33,079 nucleotides of DNA from Corallococcus terminator (GTDB taxonomy: Bacteria > Myxococcota > Myxococcia > Myxococcales > Myxococcaceae). The notes beneath the pieces were generated by a model. The model worked only from the letters and a program-made list of their open reading frames with translations, was not told where the DNA came from and searched no databases. The position numbers and the translations under genes are program-made. How positions within the stretch are numbered: the stretch's first letter is position 1; the number at the start of each line of letters is the position of its first letter. The DNA is taken from NCBI RefSeq assembly GCF_003611635.1, contig NZ_RAVZ01000065.1, positions 1-33,079 on the forward strand, given 5' to 3'. Shown here in pieces: positions 1 through 9,969 of this stretch.

Positions 1-71
1 GCGGTGGGGGTGAGCGGGCGGGGATGGCAGGCGGCGAGCGTCAGGAGGAGCAGCAGGGCGGCGTGGCGCAT
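1..71 (-). CDS. Putative lipoprotein, N-terminal fragment
   Basis: The ATG at 71-69 opens a reading frame that runs off the left edge of the window. The visible 23 residues are a classic lipoprotein signal peptide: MRH, a run of alanine and leucine, then the lipobox LAAC with the lipidated cysteine at residue 15, followed by a proline-rich stretch (HPRPLTPT). The product should be exported by Sec, lipidated and anchored in the inner or outer membrane. Nothing of the mature domain is present, so no function can be given. The gene is divergent from the TPR gene, 62 bp away. The Shine-Dalgarno sequence is weak. Confidence 0.6.
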   Translation of the reverse strand, partial: MRHAALLLLLTLAACHPRPLTPT

Positions 72-91
72 GGGCAAGGGGAAACTCTACC

Positions 92-121
92 TTGCACCGG
101 TGATTGAGCGACGCGTAGATT
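92..121 (+). promoter_or_regulatory. Predicted sigma-70 type promoter of the TPR gene
   Basis: TTGCAC (92-97) and TAGATT (116-121) are separated by 18 bp. Transcription would begin near 128, only about 6 bases before the ATG at 134. This gives a near-leaderless mRNA and fits the absence of a clear Shine-Dalgarno sequence. This is inferred from the sequence alone. Confidence 0.4.
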
Positions 122-133
122 GCCGCGCGCTCC

Positions 134-949
134 ATGGCCCGGGAAAAGGACAACATTGCTCTGTCCGATGAGCACAACACCCGCGGCATCGAGCTGGCGG
201 ACCGGGGCTGGCTGGACGAGGCCATCAAGGAGTTCCGGAAGGCCATCGACCTGGACCCCACGTCGGCGCACGCGCACGACAACCTGGCCACGGTCTACGC
301 GGAGAAGAAGCAGTTCCGCGAGGCGCTGGGCGAGTACCTCACCGCGCTGAAGCTGGAGCCGGAGAGCGCCACCGCGCACTACAACCTGGCCTGCTTCCTC
401 TCCACCCACGCCAGCGAGATGGCCGTGGAGGAGTACAAGGAGGCCATCGAGCTGGATCCGGAGTACCCGGACGCCCACCTCAACCTGGGCCTCACGTACG
501 CGGATCAGGGCCGGGTGGAGGAGGCGATGCGCGAGCTCCAGTCCGCCATCGAACTGGATCCGCAGGACGCCTTCCCCCGGCACGAACTGGCGGCGCTGAT
601 GATGGACGAGGGCGACTACCGCTCCTCCATCACGCAGTTGAAGGAAGTGGTGCGGCTGGAGCCGGACAACTTCGAGGCGCAGTTGGACCTGGGCATCTGC
701 TACGCCCAGAAGGGCTTCTACGCCGAAGCGGAGCGCGCCTACGAGCGGGCCCGGGCGTTGAATGCGGAAGACCTGTTGCTCAACTACAACCTGGCGGCGC
801 TGTACGCGCTGTGGGGCCGTCCGAAGGACTCCATCCAGTACCTGCAGAAGGCGCTGGCGGCGGACCGACAGAAGGTCCTGGGGTGGCTGTCCGCCGACCC
901 CATGTTCGACGTGCTCAAGGGCGATCCGGACTTCGAAGCCCTCTTCTGA
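134..949 (+). CDS. Tetratricopeptide repeat protein
   Basis: The 271-residue protein is built almost entirely of TPR units of about 34 residues, with roughly six to seven repeats between residues 12 and 247. The typical pattern (small residue, AxxxY/F, then A..LDP or ALxLEP) is easy to see, for example AIDLDP, ALKLEP and AIELDP. No signal peptide or membrane segment is present, so it is probably a cytoplasmic scaffold for protein contacts. The C-terminus (DPMFDVLKGDPDFEALF) is the short motif that often closes such TPR arrays. The start at 134 is taken because the TPR frame begins soon after it and a promoter-like pair sits just upstream. The CNNM/CorC-like gene follows after 12 bp, so the two are probably co-transcribed. 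The partner is unknown. Confidence 0.88.
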   Translation: MAREKDNIALSDEHNTRGIELADRGWLDEAIKEFRKAIDLDPTSAHAHDNLATVYAEKKQFREALGEYLTALKLEPESATAHYNLACFLSTHASEMAVEEYKEAIELDPEYPDAHLNLGLTYADQGRVEEAMRELQSAIELDPQDAFPRHELAALMMDEGDYRSSITQLKEVVRLEPDNFEAQLDLGICYAQKGFYAEAERAYERARALNAEDLLLNYNLAALYALWGRPKDSIQYLQKALAADRQKVLGWLSADPMFDVLKGDPDFEALF

Positions 950-961
950 GGGAAGCACAAC

Positions 962-2338
962 ATGGAATGGGTTTTCCTGGGGCTGGCGCTGCTGCTGGTC
1001 GTCGCGAACGGTTTCTTCGTCGCGACGGAGTTCGCCATCGTGAAGATTCGCGCCACGCGCCTCCAGTCCCTGGTGGACGAAGGCACGCCCGGCGCAAGTC
1101 AGGCCCTGAAGATGGTCACCGAACTGGACGCGTACCTGTCCGCCACGCAGTTCGGCATCACGCTCGCGTCGCTGGGCCTGGGCTGGCTGGGTGAGCCCGC
1201 GTTCGCGCACCTGCTGGAGCCGGTGCTGACGCGCATCGTGCCGGAGGGCTCCGCGTCCACGCTCGCGCACAGCGCCTCGGTGGTCATCGCCTTCAGCATC
1301 ATCACGTTCCTGCACATCGTGCTGGGGGAGCTGGCGCCCAAGAGCCTCGCCATCCAGCGCGCGGAGCAGACGACGCTCGCGGTCGCGCTGCCCATGCGGG
1401 CGTTCTACTTCCTGTTCTACCCGGCCATCCGGCTGTTGAACTGGCTGGCGTCGCTGGTGCTCAAGGCCTTCGGTCTGCACTCGGCCGGCGAGTCGCACGA
1501 GGCCACGAGCGAGGAGGAGCTGCGCGTCATCCTGCACTCCTCCGCGCAGGCGGGCGCCATCACCACGGCGCGCGCGGAGCTCCTGGAGCGCGCGCTGGAG
1601 ATGGCGCAGAAGACGGCGCGGCAGGTGATGGTCCCCCGCAACCAGATGCGCTACCTGGATGTGGAGGAGCCGCTGGACAAGAACGTAGTGGACGCGCGCT
1701 CGTCCGGACACACGTGGCTGCCGGTGTGCCGGGGCAACCTCGACGACGTCGAGGGCGTGGTCAACGTGAAGGACCTGTTCTTCCTCCTGTCGCGAGGGGA
1801 GCTCAGGAGCCTGTCCCAGGTGCAGCGGCCGGTGCTCTTCATCCCGGAGAACGCGACGCTGGAGCAGCTCCTGGCGGAGTTCCGCCGCCGTCGCCGGCAG
1901 ATCGCCATGGTGGTGGACGAGCACGGCGGCACGTCCGGCCTCGTCACCATCGCGGACGTGGTGTCGGAGGTCGTGGGTGACGTGGCGGAGCTGGGCCGGC
2001 GCGTGGAGGAGGTCCGGGCGCTGCCGGGCGGCCGCTTCGAGCTGCCGGGCACCGCGCAACTGGACGACCTGGAAGCCCAACTGGACGTGGACTTCGACCT
2101 GAGCGACGAGGAGAAGGGCGAGGTGACGACCATCGCCGGCTACCTGATGACAAAGCTGGGCCGGGTACCGGAGAAGGGCGACCACCTCAAGCTCGACATG
2201 TGGCGCATCCTCGTGGAGGAGGTGGACGGGCCTCGCGTCGTGCGCGTGACGGTGGAGCCGCAGTCGCGCCCCGCCGCCAGCGCACCGGGTGGCAACCGTC
2301 CGCCGGAGCCGTCCACGCCGCCTGGCGAGACGGGGTAG
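962..2338 (+). CDS. CNNM/CorC (HlyC) family membrane protein with CBS pair
   Basis: This 458-residue protein has the full order of the CNNM/CorC family, which is linked to Mg2+/Co2+ export or ion homeostasis and was formerly annotated as hemolysin. An N-terminal CNNM (DUF21) membrane domain covers about residues 1-175, with hydrophobic segments near 1-22, 60-80, 98-122 and 135-165. It contains the conserved GELAPKSLAIQ motif near residue 121. A CBS pair follows at about 205-330, with VMVPR and the signature VVDEHGGTSGLVT. A CorC/HlyC C-terminal domain spans about 345-435. The last 25 residues are a Pro/Ser-rich tail. A GAGGGA-like ribosome site precedes the ATG. It is likely an inner-membrane protein; the transported ion cannot be read from sequence. 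Confidence 0.92.
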   Translation: MEWVFLGLALLLVVANGFFVATEFAIVKIRATRLQSLVDEGTPGASQALKMVTELDAYLSATQFGITLASLGLGWLGEPAFAHLLEPVLTRIVPEGSASTLAHSASVVIAFSIITFLHIVLGELAPKSLAIQRAEQTTLAVALPMRAFYFLFYPAIRLLNWLASLVLKAFGLHSAGESHEATSEEELRVILHSSAQAGAITTARAELLERALEMAQKTARQVMVPRNQMRYLDVEEPLDKNVVDARSSGHTWLPVCRGNLDDVEGVVNVKDLFFLLSRGELRSLSQVQRPVLFIPENATLEQLLAEFRRRRRQIAMVVDEHGGTSGLVTIADVVSEVVGDVAELGRRVEEVRALPGGRFELPGTAQLDDLEAQLDVDFDLSDEEKGEVTTIAGYLMTKLGRVPEKGDHLKLDMWRILVEEVDGPRVVRVTVEPQSRPAASAPGGNRPPEPSTPPGETG

Positions 2339-2368
2339 ACGCCTTCACGAGGCACCGGAGGAAAGGCC

Positions 2369-3193
2369 CTAGCCCTTGGTGGCCTTGGCCTTCTTCTTCG
2401 CGCCCTTGAGCGCGGCCGGCTGCACCTTGGCGTTGGGCCGGTCCACCTTGAGCAGCTCCAGGTTGGTTTCGCCGTCGGTCGTCAGCTTGATGATGCCGAC
2501 GTCGGGCGCGAACCACATCAGGCTCTCCATGGAGCGCCCTTCCGAACCGGGGCGGCTGGCGCGGGCCGTGGTGATGTTCTTGATCTTCAGCGCCTTGAAG
2601 GTGCCACCCTGGACGGTGATCTCCTCCTCGCCCAGCACCGTGGCCTCCTTGTCGAAGGTCGTGGCGATGGTGGGGCGCAGGCCGCCCTTCTTCGCGGGCG
2701 GCTGGAGCTTCACCGACAGGCTGTTCTTCCACGTCCCGCCCGGCACCATCACCGAGGGAGCAGGCACAGCGGCGCCTTCCGCGTTCACCACCTGCACGTC
2801 CATGCCGGACGCGGACAAAAGCGTGCCCTCCAGGCCGCCCAGGCCCGTGCGCACGCCTTCGGAGTCACAGGTGAGGTCCGTCTGGCCGCTGCGGCCCTTG
2901 AGGCTCACCGCGAGCGTGGCCTTCACGGTCCCATCCGGAGCCGGCACGACGTCCTTCGTCGTGAGCACGAGCTCCGAGGACCGGCCGGCGCGGTACGTCA
3001 GCGCCAGGCCCTCCTCCATGGGAAACCAGGGGTTCGGACAGGGGGCCGGCGTGGTCGCCACCACCATGTCAGACCGGGGTGCTACCTGGGACGTCGGGGA
3101 CGCGCCCACGAGGAGCGACAGGGCTAGCAAGGGCTGAAACGTAGGACGCCTCCAGAAAGATGGAATGAAAGGTAGGGTGGGTCGGCTGCTTTG
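2369..3193 (-). CDS. Secreted protein of unknown function
   Basis: I do not recognise a named family. The mature part begins near PCPNPWFPMEEGLALTYRAG and ends in a lysine-rich tail. It shows the pattern of many myxobacterial secreted proteins: an opening WFP..EG..LTY, then GTFKALKIKN and WFAPDVGIIKL near the C-terminus, resembling DUF3108-like beta-rich proteins. An export signal is suggested by FWRRPTFQPLLALSLLVGA, about 45 residues before the mature core. The start is uncertain. The coordinates use a TTG (3193-3191) that keeps the arginine pair before the hydrophobic stretch. Other choices are TTG at 3130, an ATG at 3067 that would remove the signal, or a long extension to ATG 3352. The best Shine-Dalgarno (GGAGG, 3153-3149) sits 6 bases before an ACG at 3142. 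The gene converges on the CNNM gene. Confidence 0.65.
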   Translation of the reverse strand, partial: QSSRPTLPFIPSFWRRPTFQPLLALSLLVGASPTSQVAPRSDMVVATTPAPCPNPWFPMEEGLALTYRAGRSSELVLTTKDVVPAPDGTVKATLAVSLKGRSGQTDLTCDSEGVRTGLGGLEGTLLSASGMDVQVVNAEGAAVPAPSVMVPGGTWKNSLSVKLQPPAKKGGLRPTIATTFDKEATVLGEEEITVQGGTFKALKIKNITTARASRPGSEGRSMESLMWFAPDVGIIKLTTDGETNLELLKVDRPNAKVQPAALKGAKKKAKATKG

Positions 3194-3378
3194 CAAGGGT
3201 GGTGCGAGGACGTCTGCCCACCAACCTGTAGCACTGGACGTAGGGTCACGCGGTGCAGTGTCACCCTTGATCACCGGTGGGGTGGCTGGTACTCCTGCCG
3301 ATCGCTGCGGAGCCGATTTTCCGGCCCCGCGCGTGTTTTCAATCCGCCTCACCGTCGCCTCGTAGGGAGCCCGCTGGC

Positions 3379-6300
3379 ATGCGAATCAAGCGCCTGGACA
3401 TCACCGGCTTCAAGTCGTTCATGGAGCGGAGCGTCTTCTCGTTCGACGAAGGCGTCACGGGCGTCGTCGGCCCCAACGGGTGTGGCAAATCCAACGTCGT
3501 GGACGCCATCCGCTGGGTGATGGGTGAGCAGAGCGCGAAGAACCTGCGCGGCCGGGGCATGGAAGACGTCATCTTCAACGGCTCGGAGAACAAGCCGCCC
3601 CTGTCCATGGCGGAGGTGTCGCTCACCTTCCTCGTGGACGACACGGACACGCTGTCGCCGCAGTACCAGGGCTACTCGGAGATCACCGTCACGCGGCGCC
3701 TGTTCCGCAACGGCGACTCCGAGTACCTCATCAACAAAACGGTCTGCCGCCTGCTGGACATCACGGAGCTGTTCCTCGGCACGGGCGTGGGCACCAAGGC
3801 CTACTCCATCATCGAGCAGGGCCGCGTGGGCCTCATCGTCTCCAGCAAGCCGGAGGACCGCCGGCACCTGTTGGAGGAGGCCGCGGGCGTCACCAAGTAC
3901 AAGGCCCGCCGCAAGGCCGCCGAGCGCAAGATGGAGGCCACCGAGGCCAACCTCCTGCGCGTCAACGACATCACGGGCGAGCTGGAGAAGCGGCTCGACA
4001 CGCTGTCGAAGCAGGCGAAGAAGGCGGAGAAGTACCGCAAGCTCAAGGCGCGCATGCGGGAGATTGATCTGCACTCCGCCAGCCACCGCTCGCTGGAGCT
4101 GATGGTGGAGAAGCGCATGCTCCAGTCGCGCCTGGAGAACCTGGGCGGCGAGGAGCGCGAGGGCCTGGACCGGGTGAAGGAGCTGGAGGAGGCCATCACC
4201 CGGCGCCGCGTGGAGCTGGACGCGGAAGGGGCGGCGCTCCAGCAGTTCGCGGGCGAAGTGCACGCGCTGGAGAGCGCCGCGCAGCGCGACGCGCAGGAGC
4301 TGGCGTACGGCCGGCGGGACTTCGAGGAGACCAGCACCCGCGTGGCGCAGGCGCAGGCGGAGCTGGACGGACTGCTCGCGCGGCAGGCGGAGATGGTGGC
4401 GACGATGACGGCCCGCGAGGCGGAGCTGTCGGGCATCGCCGGGTCGTACAAGGAAGACGAAGTGGCCATGGCGGTGGCCCTGGAGGAGCAGCGCCGCGTC
4501 TCCGTGCTCCAGACGGAAATCTCGCTGCGCCTGGAGCAGGAGCGGGCCGGGCTGGTCGCCGTGGCCACGCGCCTTGCGAACCACGAGAGCAACCTGACGA
4601 ACCTGGCGCGCCAGCGCACCGACCTGGAGGCCCGCCGCGCCAAGCTGTCCGGCGAGGTGGAGGCCCTTCGCGCCCAGGAGCAGGAGCTGGACGGCCTGCG
4701 CACGCAGGCGGCCCGCCACGTGGAGGACACCCGTCACCTGGCGTCCGAACTGGCGGAGCGCCGGGGCCAGGAGGAGGAGGCCCTCACCCGTACGCGCGAG
4801 GCCTTCACGGAGAACGAGGTCCAGGTCATCGCGCTGCGCGAGGAGCTGAGCGACAAGCGCAGCCGCCTGTCCTCCCTGGAGGACATCCAGAAGAACTACG
4901 ACGGCTTCGACCGGGGCGTGCGCGCCGTCATGGTGCGCGCGGCGGAAGCGGCCCGGGACCAGGGCATCTTCGGCCTGGTCGCGGACGTGCTCACGGTGAC
5001 GTCGCCGCGCTACGAGCGCGCCGTGGAGGCCGCCCTGGGCGAGCGGCTCCAGCACGTCATCGTCGACAGCCGCGACAAGGGCCTGGAACTGGTGGAGTAC
5101 CTGAAGGGCCACGCGGAAGGGCGGGGCACCTTCCTGCCCGTGCCCACCGGGGACGCGCTGCGCGCCGTGGTGGAGCCGGACCTGTCGCGCCCGGGCGTCC
5201 TCGCGCACGCGCTGCGCGAGGTGTCCTGCGAGCCCGCGCTGGAGCCGGTGATGCGGCTGCTCCTGGGCGACGTGGTCATCGTCCAGGACCTGCTCGCCGC
5301 GCGCGAGTACGCGGAGGCCACCCCCGTGCCCTGCACGCTGGTGACGCTGGAGGGCGAAGTCTTCCGCGCGGACGGCACCATCACCGGCGGTGAGCGCGAG
5401 GGCGCGGCGGTGGGCGCGCTCCAGAAGAAGCGCGAGATCGCGGAGCTGGCGTCCGAAGTGGCCCGGGTGGAGGAGCGCTACAACGAGATTTTGACCCGCC
5501 ACTACACGCTCCAGAAGCAGATGGGGCAGGCGGAGGCCGTCCTCAAGGGCCTGGGCAAGGAGCAGCACGCGGAGGAGGTCAACCTGGCAAGCCAGGAGAA
5601 GGACCTCCACAAGGCGAGCGAGGACCTGTCCAAGGTGCGCGAGCGGCTGCGCTCGCTGGAGGGCGAGGAGGGGCAGCTCGCCCAGAGCCACACCGCGCTC
5701 ACCAACGAAGAGGAGTCCAGCCGGGGCGAGGTGGCCCACGGACAGGCGGACCGCGAGTCGCGCGAGGAGCGCGTGCGCCAGTACGCCGGGGAGCTGGAGG
5801 GCCTGCGCCAGCGCGCGGACACGGCGTCCTCGGACCTGATGGGCCTGCGCGTGAAGGTGGCCGCCGGCAGCGAGCGCGGCGAATCCGCGCGCAAGGAGCT
5901 GGAGAGCCTGGTGTCGCAGCGCCGGGACATGGAGGCGCGCACCAGCCGCCTGCAGGGTTCGTCCACGGAAGGACGCACCAAGGTGGAGGCGCTGGAGCGC
6001 CGCCTGGCGGAGCTGGAAGCCACCCGGGAGCAGCGGGCGGAGGAGCACCGCGTGGCCGCGGAGACCCTGGAGACGCGCCGTACGGCGTACACCAGCGCCA
6101 CCGCTGAGGTGCGCGAGCAGGACACCTCCTTCCGCGAGCTGCGCGGCCGGCTGGATGAGCTGATGCAGGGCCTGTCCCAGATTTCGCTGCGCGAGCGCGA
6201 AATCGCCCTGGAGCTGGAGCACTTGGCCGCCGGCATCCGCGAGCGCTACCAGTTGGAGCTGGCGACGGAGCTGCACCAGTACCACCTGCTGCCCACGCTC

Positions 6301-6987
6301 TCCGCGGAGGTGGAAGGGGAGCTCAAGGACCTGCGCGCGCAGGTGGAGAAGATGGGGGAGATCAACCTCACCGCCATCGACGAGCACGCGGAGCTGTCCA
6401 AGCGCTTCGACTTCCTGTCCGCGCAGCGCCAGGACCTCCAGGCGTCCATCAGCCAGCTTCGCGAGGCCATCGTCCGCATCGACGCGACGAGCCGCGAGCG
6501 CTTCAAGCAGACCTTCGACGTGGTGAACGAGAAGTTCCAGGCCATCTTCCCGCGCCTGTTCGGCGGTGGCCGGGCCAGCCTCATCCTCACGCAGGAAGGC
6601 CCCAACGGAGAGCCGGGCGTGGAGATCGTCGCCCAGCCCCCGGGCAAGAAGCTCCAGAGCGTCAACCTGCTGTCCGGCGGCGAGAAGGCGCTCACCGCCG
6701 TGGCGCTCATCTTCGGCATCTTCCTCATCAAGCCGACGCCCTTCTGCCTCCTGGACGAAGTCGACGCCCCGTTGGATGAAGGCAACGTGGGCCGCTACAA
6801 CGACATGGTGAAGGAGATGAGCAGCCAGTCGCAGTTCATCCTCATCACCCACAACAAGCGCACCATGGAGATCGCCGACACGCTGTACGGCGTCACCATG
6901 GAGGAGCCCGGCATCTCCAAGCTCGTCAGCGTGAAGATGCGCGAGGCCTCCGCGCACAACGACGACAAGGTCCCCGCCGCCTCGTAG
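3379..6987 (+). CDS. smc: Chromosome segregation ATPase SMC
   Basis: The 1202-residue protein has the complete SMC layout. The N-terminal ATPase half carries FKSF and Walker A GPNGCGKS at residues 31-38. A long coiled coil covers about 170-505, a hinge about 509-670, and a return coiled coil about 680-1010. The C-terminal ATPase half has the signature LLSGGEK (Ser1099) and Walker B LLDEVDAPLD (Asp1126, Glu1127). SMC dimers with ScpA and ScpB form condensin, which compacts and segregates the chromosome. scpA and scpB are not in this window. The start is the ATG at 3379, preceded by GGGAG and giving the canonical MRIKRLDITGFKSF; the open frame upstream to 3277 is not used. A promoter-like pair TTGATC-N17-TACTCC (3267-3295) lies upstream but is weak. 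Confidence 0.97.
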   Translation: MRIKRLDITGFKSFMERSVFSFDEGVTGVVGPNGCGKSNVVDAIRWVMGEQSAKNLRGRGMEDVIFNGSENKPPLSMAEVSLTFLVDDTDTLSPQYQGYSEITVTRRLFRNGDSEYLINKTVCRLLDITELFLGTGVGTKAYSIIEQGRVGLIVSSKPEDRRHLLEEAAGVTKYKARRKAAERKMEATEANLLRVNDITGELEKRLDTLSKQAKKAEKYRKLKARMREIDLHSASHRSLELMVEKRMLQSRLENLGGEEREGLDRVKELEEAITRRRVELDAEGAALQQFAGEVHALESAAQRDAQELAYGRRDFEETSTRVAQAQAELDGLLARQAEMVATMTAREAELSGIAGSYKEDEVAMAVALEEQRRVSVLQTEISLRLEQERAGLVAVATRLANHESNLTNLARQRTDLEARRAKLSGEVEALRAQEQELDGLRTQAARHVEDTRHLASELAERRGQEEEALTRTREAFTENEVQVIALREELSDKRSRLSSLEDIQKNYDGFDRGVRAVMVRAAEAARDQGIFGLVADVLTVTSPRYERAVEAALGERLQHVIVDSRDKGLELVEYLKGHAEGRGTFLPVPTGDALRAVVEPDLSRPGVLAHALREVSCEPALEPVMRLLLGDVVIVQDLLAAREYAEATPVPCTLVTLEGEVFRADGTITGGEREGAAVGALQKKREIAELASEVARVEERYNEILTRHYTLQKQMGQAEAVLKGLGKEQHAEEVNLASQEKDLHKASEDLSKVRERLRSLEGEEGQLAQSHTALTNEEESSRGEVAHGQADRESREERVRQYAGELEGLRQRADTASSDLMGLRVKVAAGSERGESARKELESLVSQRRDMEARTSRLQGSSTEGRTKVEALERRLAELEATREQRAEEHRVAAETLETRRTAYTSATAEVREQDTSFRELRGRLDELMQGLSQISLREREIALELEHLAAGIRERYQLELATELHQYHLLPTLSAEVEGELKDLRAQVEKMGEINLTAIDEHAELSKRFDFLSAQRQDLQASISQLREAIVRIDATSRERFKQTFDVVNEKFQAIFPRLFGGGRASLILTQEGPNGEPGVEIVAQPPGKKLQSVNLLSGGEKALTAVALIFGIFLIKPTPFCLLDEVDAPLDEGNVGRYNDMVKEMSSQSQFILITHNKRTMEIADTLYGVTMEEPGISKLVSVKMREASAHNDDKVPAAS

Positions 6988-7021
6988 CGCGGGGCCGGGC
7001 CGGCCAAGGTGCGAAGAAGAC

Positions 7022-7060
7022 GGGCGCCCCGGGAAGTTCCCCGGAGCGCCCGTTTCATTT
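7022..7060 (+). terminator. Rho-independent terminator after smc, possibly bidirectional
   Basis: A 12-bp stem (7022-7033 with 7040-7051, one C-A mismatch) closes a 6-base loop and is followed by GTTTCATTT. It lies 35 bases after the smc stop. Read on the minus strand the same stem is followed by GTCTTCTTC, so it may also end the convergent lipoprotein gene. A second GC stem (7064-7072 with 7078-7086) lies next to it. Confidence 0.65.
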
Positions 7061-7101
7061 CCGGCCGCCCGCTTCACGCGGGCGGCGGCGTCTTGGCTCG
7101 C

Positions 7102-8319
7102 CTACTTCTTCTTGGCGGGGGCGTTGTAGCTCTTCTTCGGGCACGCGCCCTGGTCCGCGGCCAGACGCTGCTGGGCGGTCGCCAGGTCCTTCTGGGTGTT
7201 GGCGAGTGCCTCCTGGCTGGCGGTCTCCACCGGGGCCCAGCTCTCCTCCTTGGCCTTCAGCTCCTGCACCAGGGCGAGCGTCGTCTGGTCCACCGTCTCC
7301 TGCGTCTTGAGCGTCGTCACCCAGGCGGTGGCGGCGTCCACCAGCGCGGTGCACTTGGAGGACAGTTCGTCGAAGAGCCGGTAGTCCTTCGTCTTGGAGT
7401 ACTTCTGCACGACGGCGTCATACGTCTCCGCCGCGTTGGTGCGCGCGCCGAAGGAGATGGCGGACGCGGCGGCGGACTGGGTGCGCGCCAGCTCCAACTG
7501 GAAGAAGCGCAGCTCCGGCGGCAGGCTGGCGGCGGCCTCCACCGGGGCCTGGGAGTTGAAGAAGACGAAGCGGAAGGGGAACTTCAGCTCGTTGGCGGAC
7601 TTCGCGGGCGTCGCCGCGACCTTCGCCTGCAGGCAGGAGGCGAGCTGGTCGCCCTCGGTGCTGCCGGAGGGCTTGAACACCACCTCGGTGGGGTTGGGCT
7701 GGCCCGGCATGATGTGGATGTCGGCGGCCAGCACCGGCGGCGTGGAGGCCTTGAAGTTGGCGAAGCACTCGCACCAGCTCTTCTCCGCCAGGCGCACCGT
7801 GCCGGAGAAGTCCGAACCCTCGTTGATGCCCATCGTGACGGAGGGGTTGTTGGCGTTGGCGTGGTCGTAGGCGTACGTGGCCTCCACCGGCTTGGCGTCC
7901 GCCGCCAGCGCCGCGGGCTTCACGTGCGTGTCCAGCACCTGCTGGATGCACTGCTGGCCGGCAGGGGTGAGGTTCTCCCCGGTGATGGCGTGCGTGCCGC
8001 CCTGGGCGTTGACGGTCGTCTTCACCGTCACCTTGGTGGCCGCTGCGGGGCCGCGGTGGGCCGGGTCCACCAGACATTCCAGCACGTCCGGGCGGACGCT
8101 CAGGAGCGCGCCCACGAGGACGCCCTCGTTGGCGGGGGACGGCAGGGTCTGCTCCTTCGGGAAGCAGGACGCCAGGTCGAAGGGCGGCTGGTTGGTGATG
8201 CGCAGCCGCTCTTCCTTCGACAACTGCTTCTGACCTTCGGTGGAGGCGTCACCGGTCTTCTGCTGACCGGCACAGGCGGCGGTGAGGACGACGGAAGCAA
8301 CGGCGAGATGTCTCAGCAT
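7102..8319 (-). CDS. Lipoprotein with two AgmX/PglI-like repeats and coiled-coil tail
   Basis: The 405-residue protein begins with a lipoprotein signal (MLRHLAVASVVLTAACAG), with the lipidated cysteine at residue 16. The body appears to hold two diverged copies of a cysteine-bearing module: CLVDPAHRGP...CIQQVLDTHV (about residues 90-150) and CECFANFKA...CLQAKV...FPFRFVFFNS (about 180-265). The spacing of cysteines, the beta-strand pattern and the closing FPF recall the C-terminal domain of myxobacterial AgmX/PglI-type proteins; this is a resemblance, not an assignment. The last 130 residues are helical and rich in Ala, Gln and Lys (a coiled coil), ending in a lysine run. It is probably an envelope protein. 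A GGGAGA site precedes the ATG. The FHA regulator gene lies 55 bp upstream on the same strand. Confidence 0.75.
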   Translation of the reverse strand: MLRHLAVASVVLTAACAGQQKTGDASTEGQKQLSKEERLRITNQPPFDLASCFPKEQTLPSPANEGVLVGALLSVRPDVLECLVDPAHRGPAAATKVTVKTTVNAQGGTHAITGENLTPAGQQCIQQVLDTHVKPAALAADAKPVEATYAYDHANANNPSVTMGINEGSDFSGTVRLAEKSWCECFANFKASTPPVLAADIHIMPGQPNPTEVVFKPSGSTEGDQLASCLQAKVAATPAKSANELKFPFRFVFFNSQAPVEAAASLPPELRFFQLELARTQSAAASAISFGARTNAAETYDAVVQKYSKTKDYRLFDELSSKCTALVDAATAWVTTLKTQETVDQTTLALVQELKAKEESWAPVETASQEALANTQKDLATAQQRLAADQGACPKKSYNAPAKKK

Positions 8320-8374
8320 GGTGAGGGGTTCTCCCGGTTTTGAGTGTGGGGGACTGGGGACTGCGCAAGGGCAC

Positions 8375-9757
<1,383 letters not shown>

Positions 9758-9913
9758 GGTCCTTCACCCCTCATCGCACGGGTCGCGGGGGGCAAAAGCA
9801 CCCCTCCCCGCCCTCGTTCCGCCTGTTTAGGGGGGACTGGACACAGGGGGCAAGAGGAAGAAGTGGACTCGGAATCGTCCGTTGAAGTTGAAGACAGGAC
9901 GACGACAGAAGGA

Positions 9914-9945
9914 GGCACGGACGCCCCAACCAGGGACGTCGTGCC
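9914..9945 (-). terminator. Probable terminator of the small ESFPASDPPA-tail gene
   Basis: An imperfect hairpin (GGCACG with CGTGCC, extended by ACG/CGT and CCC/GGG with one bulge and one mismatch, loop AACC) lies 25 bases past the stop at 9970. On the minus strand it is followed by TCCTTCTGTCGTC. It is the clearest structure in the 212-bp gap 9758-9969. Confidence 0.45.
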
Positions 9946-9969
9946 TTCGGGCCTTCCTGCCCGTGCGCG

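Noticed and set aside
41-2185. Very long minus-strand open frame opposite the TPR and CNNM genes
   Set aside because: It is low-complexity (Arg, His, Gln, Leu) and lies antisense to two genes with clear motifs; such frames arise from high third-position GC.
3277-3378. N-terminal extension of SMC by 34 residues
   Set aside because: SMC proteins begin at the MRIKRLDITGF equivalent, and GGGAG precedes that ATG.
3349-7077. 1242-residue minus-strand open frame opposite smc
   Set aside because: Shadow of smc with biased composition and no domain; smc itself is unmistakable.
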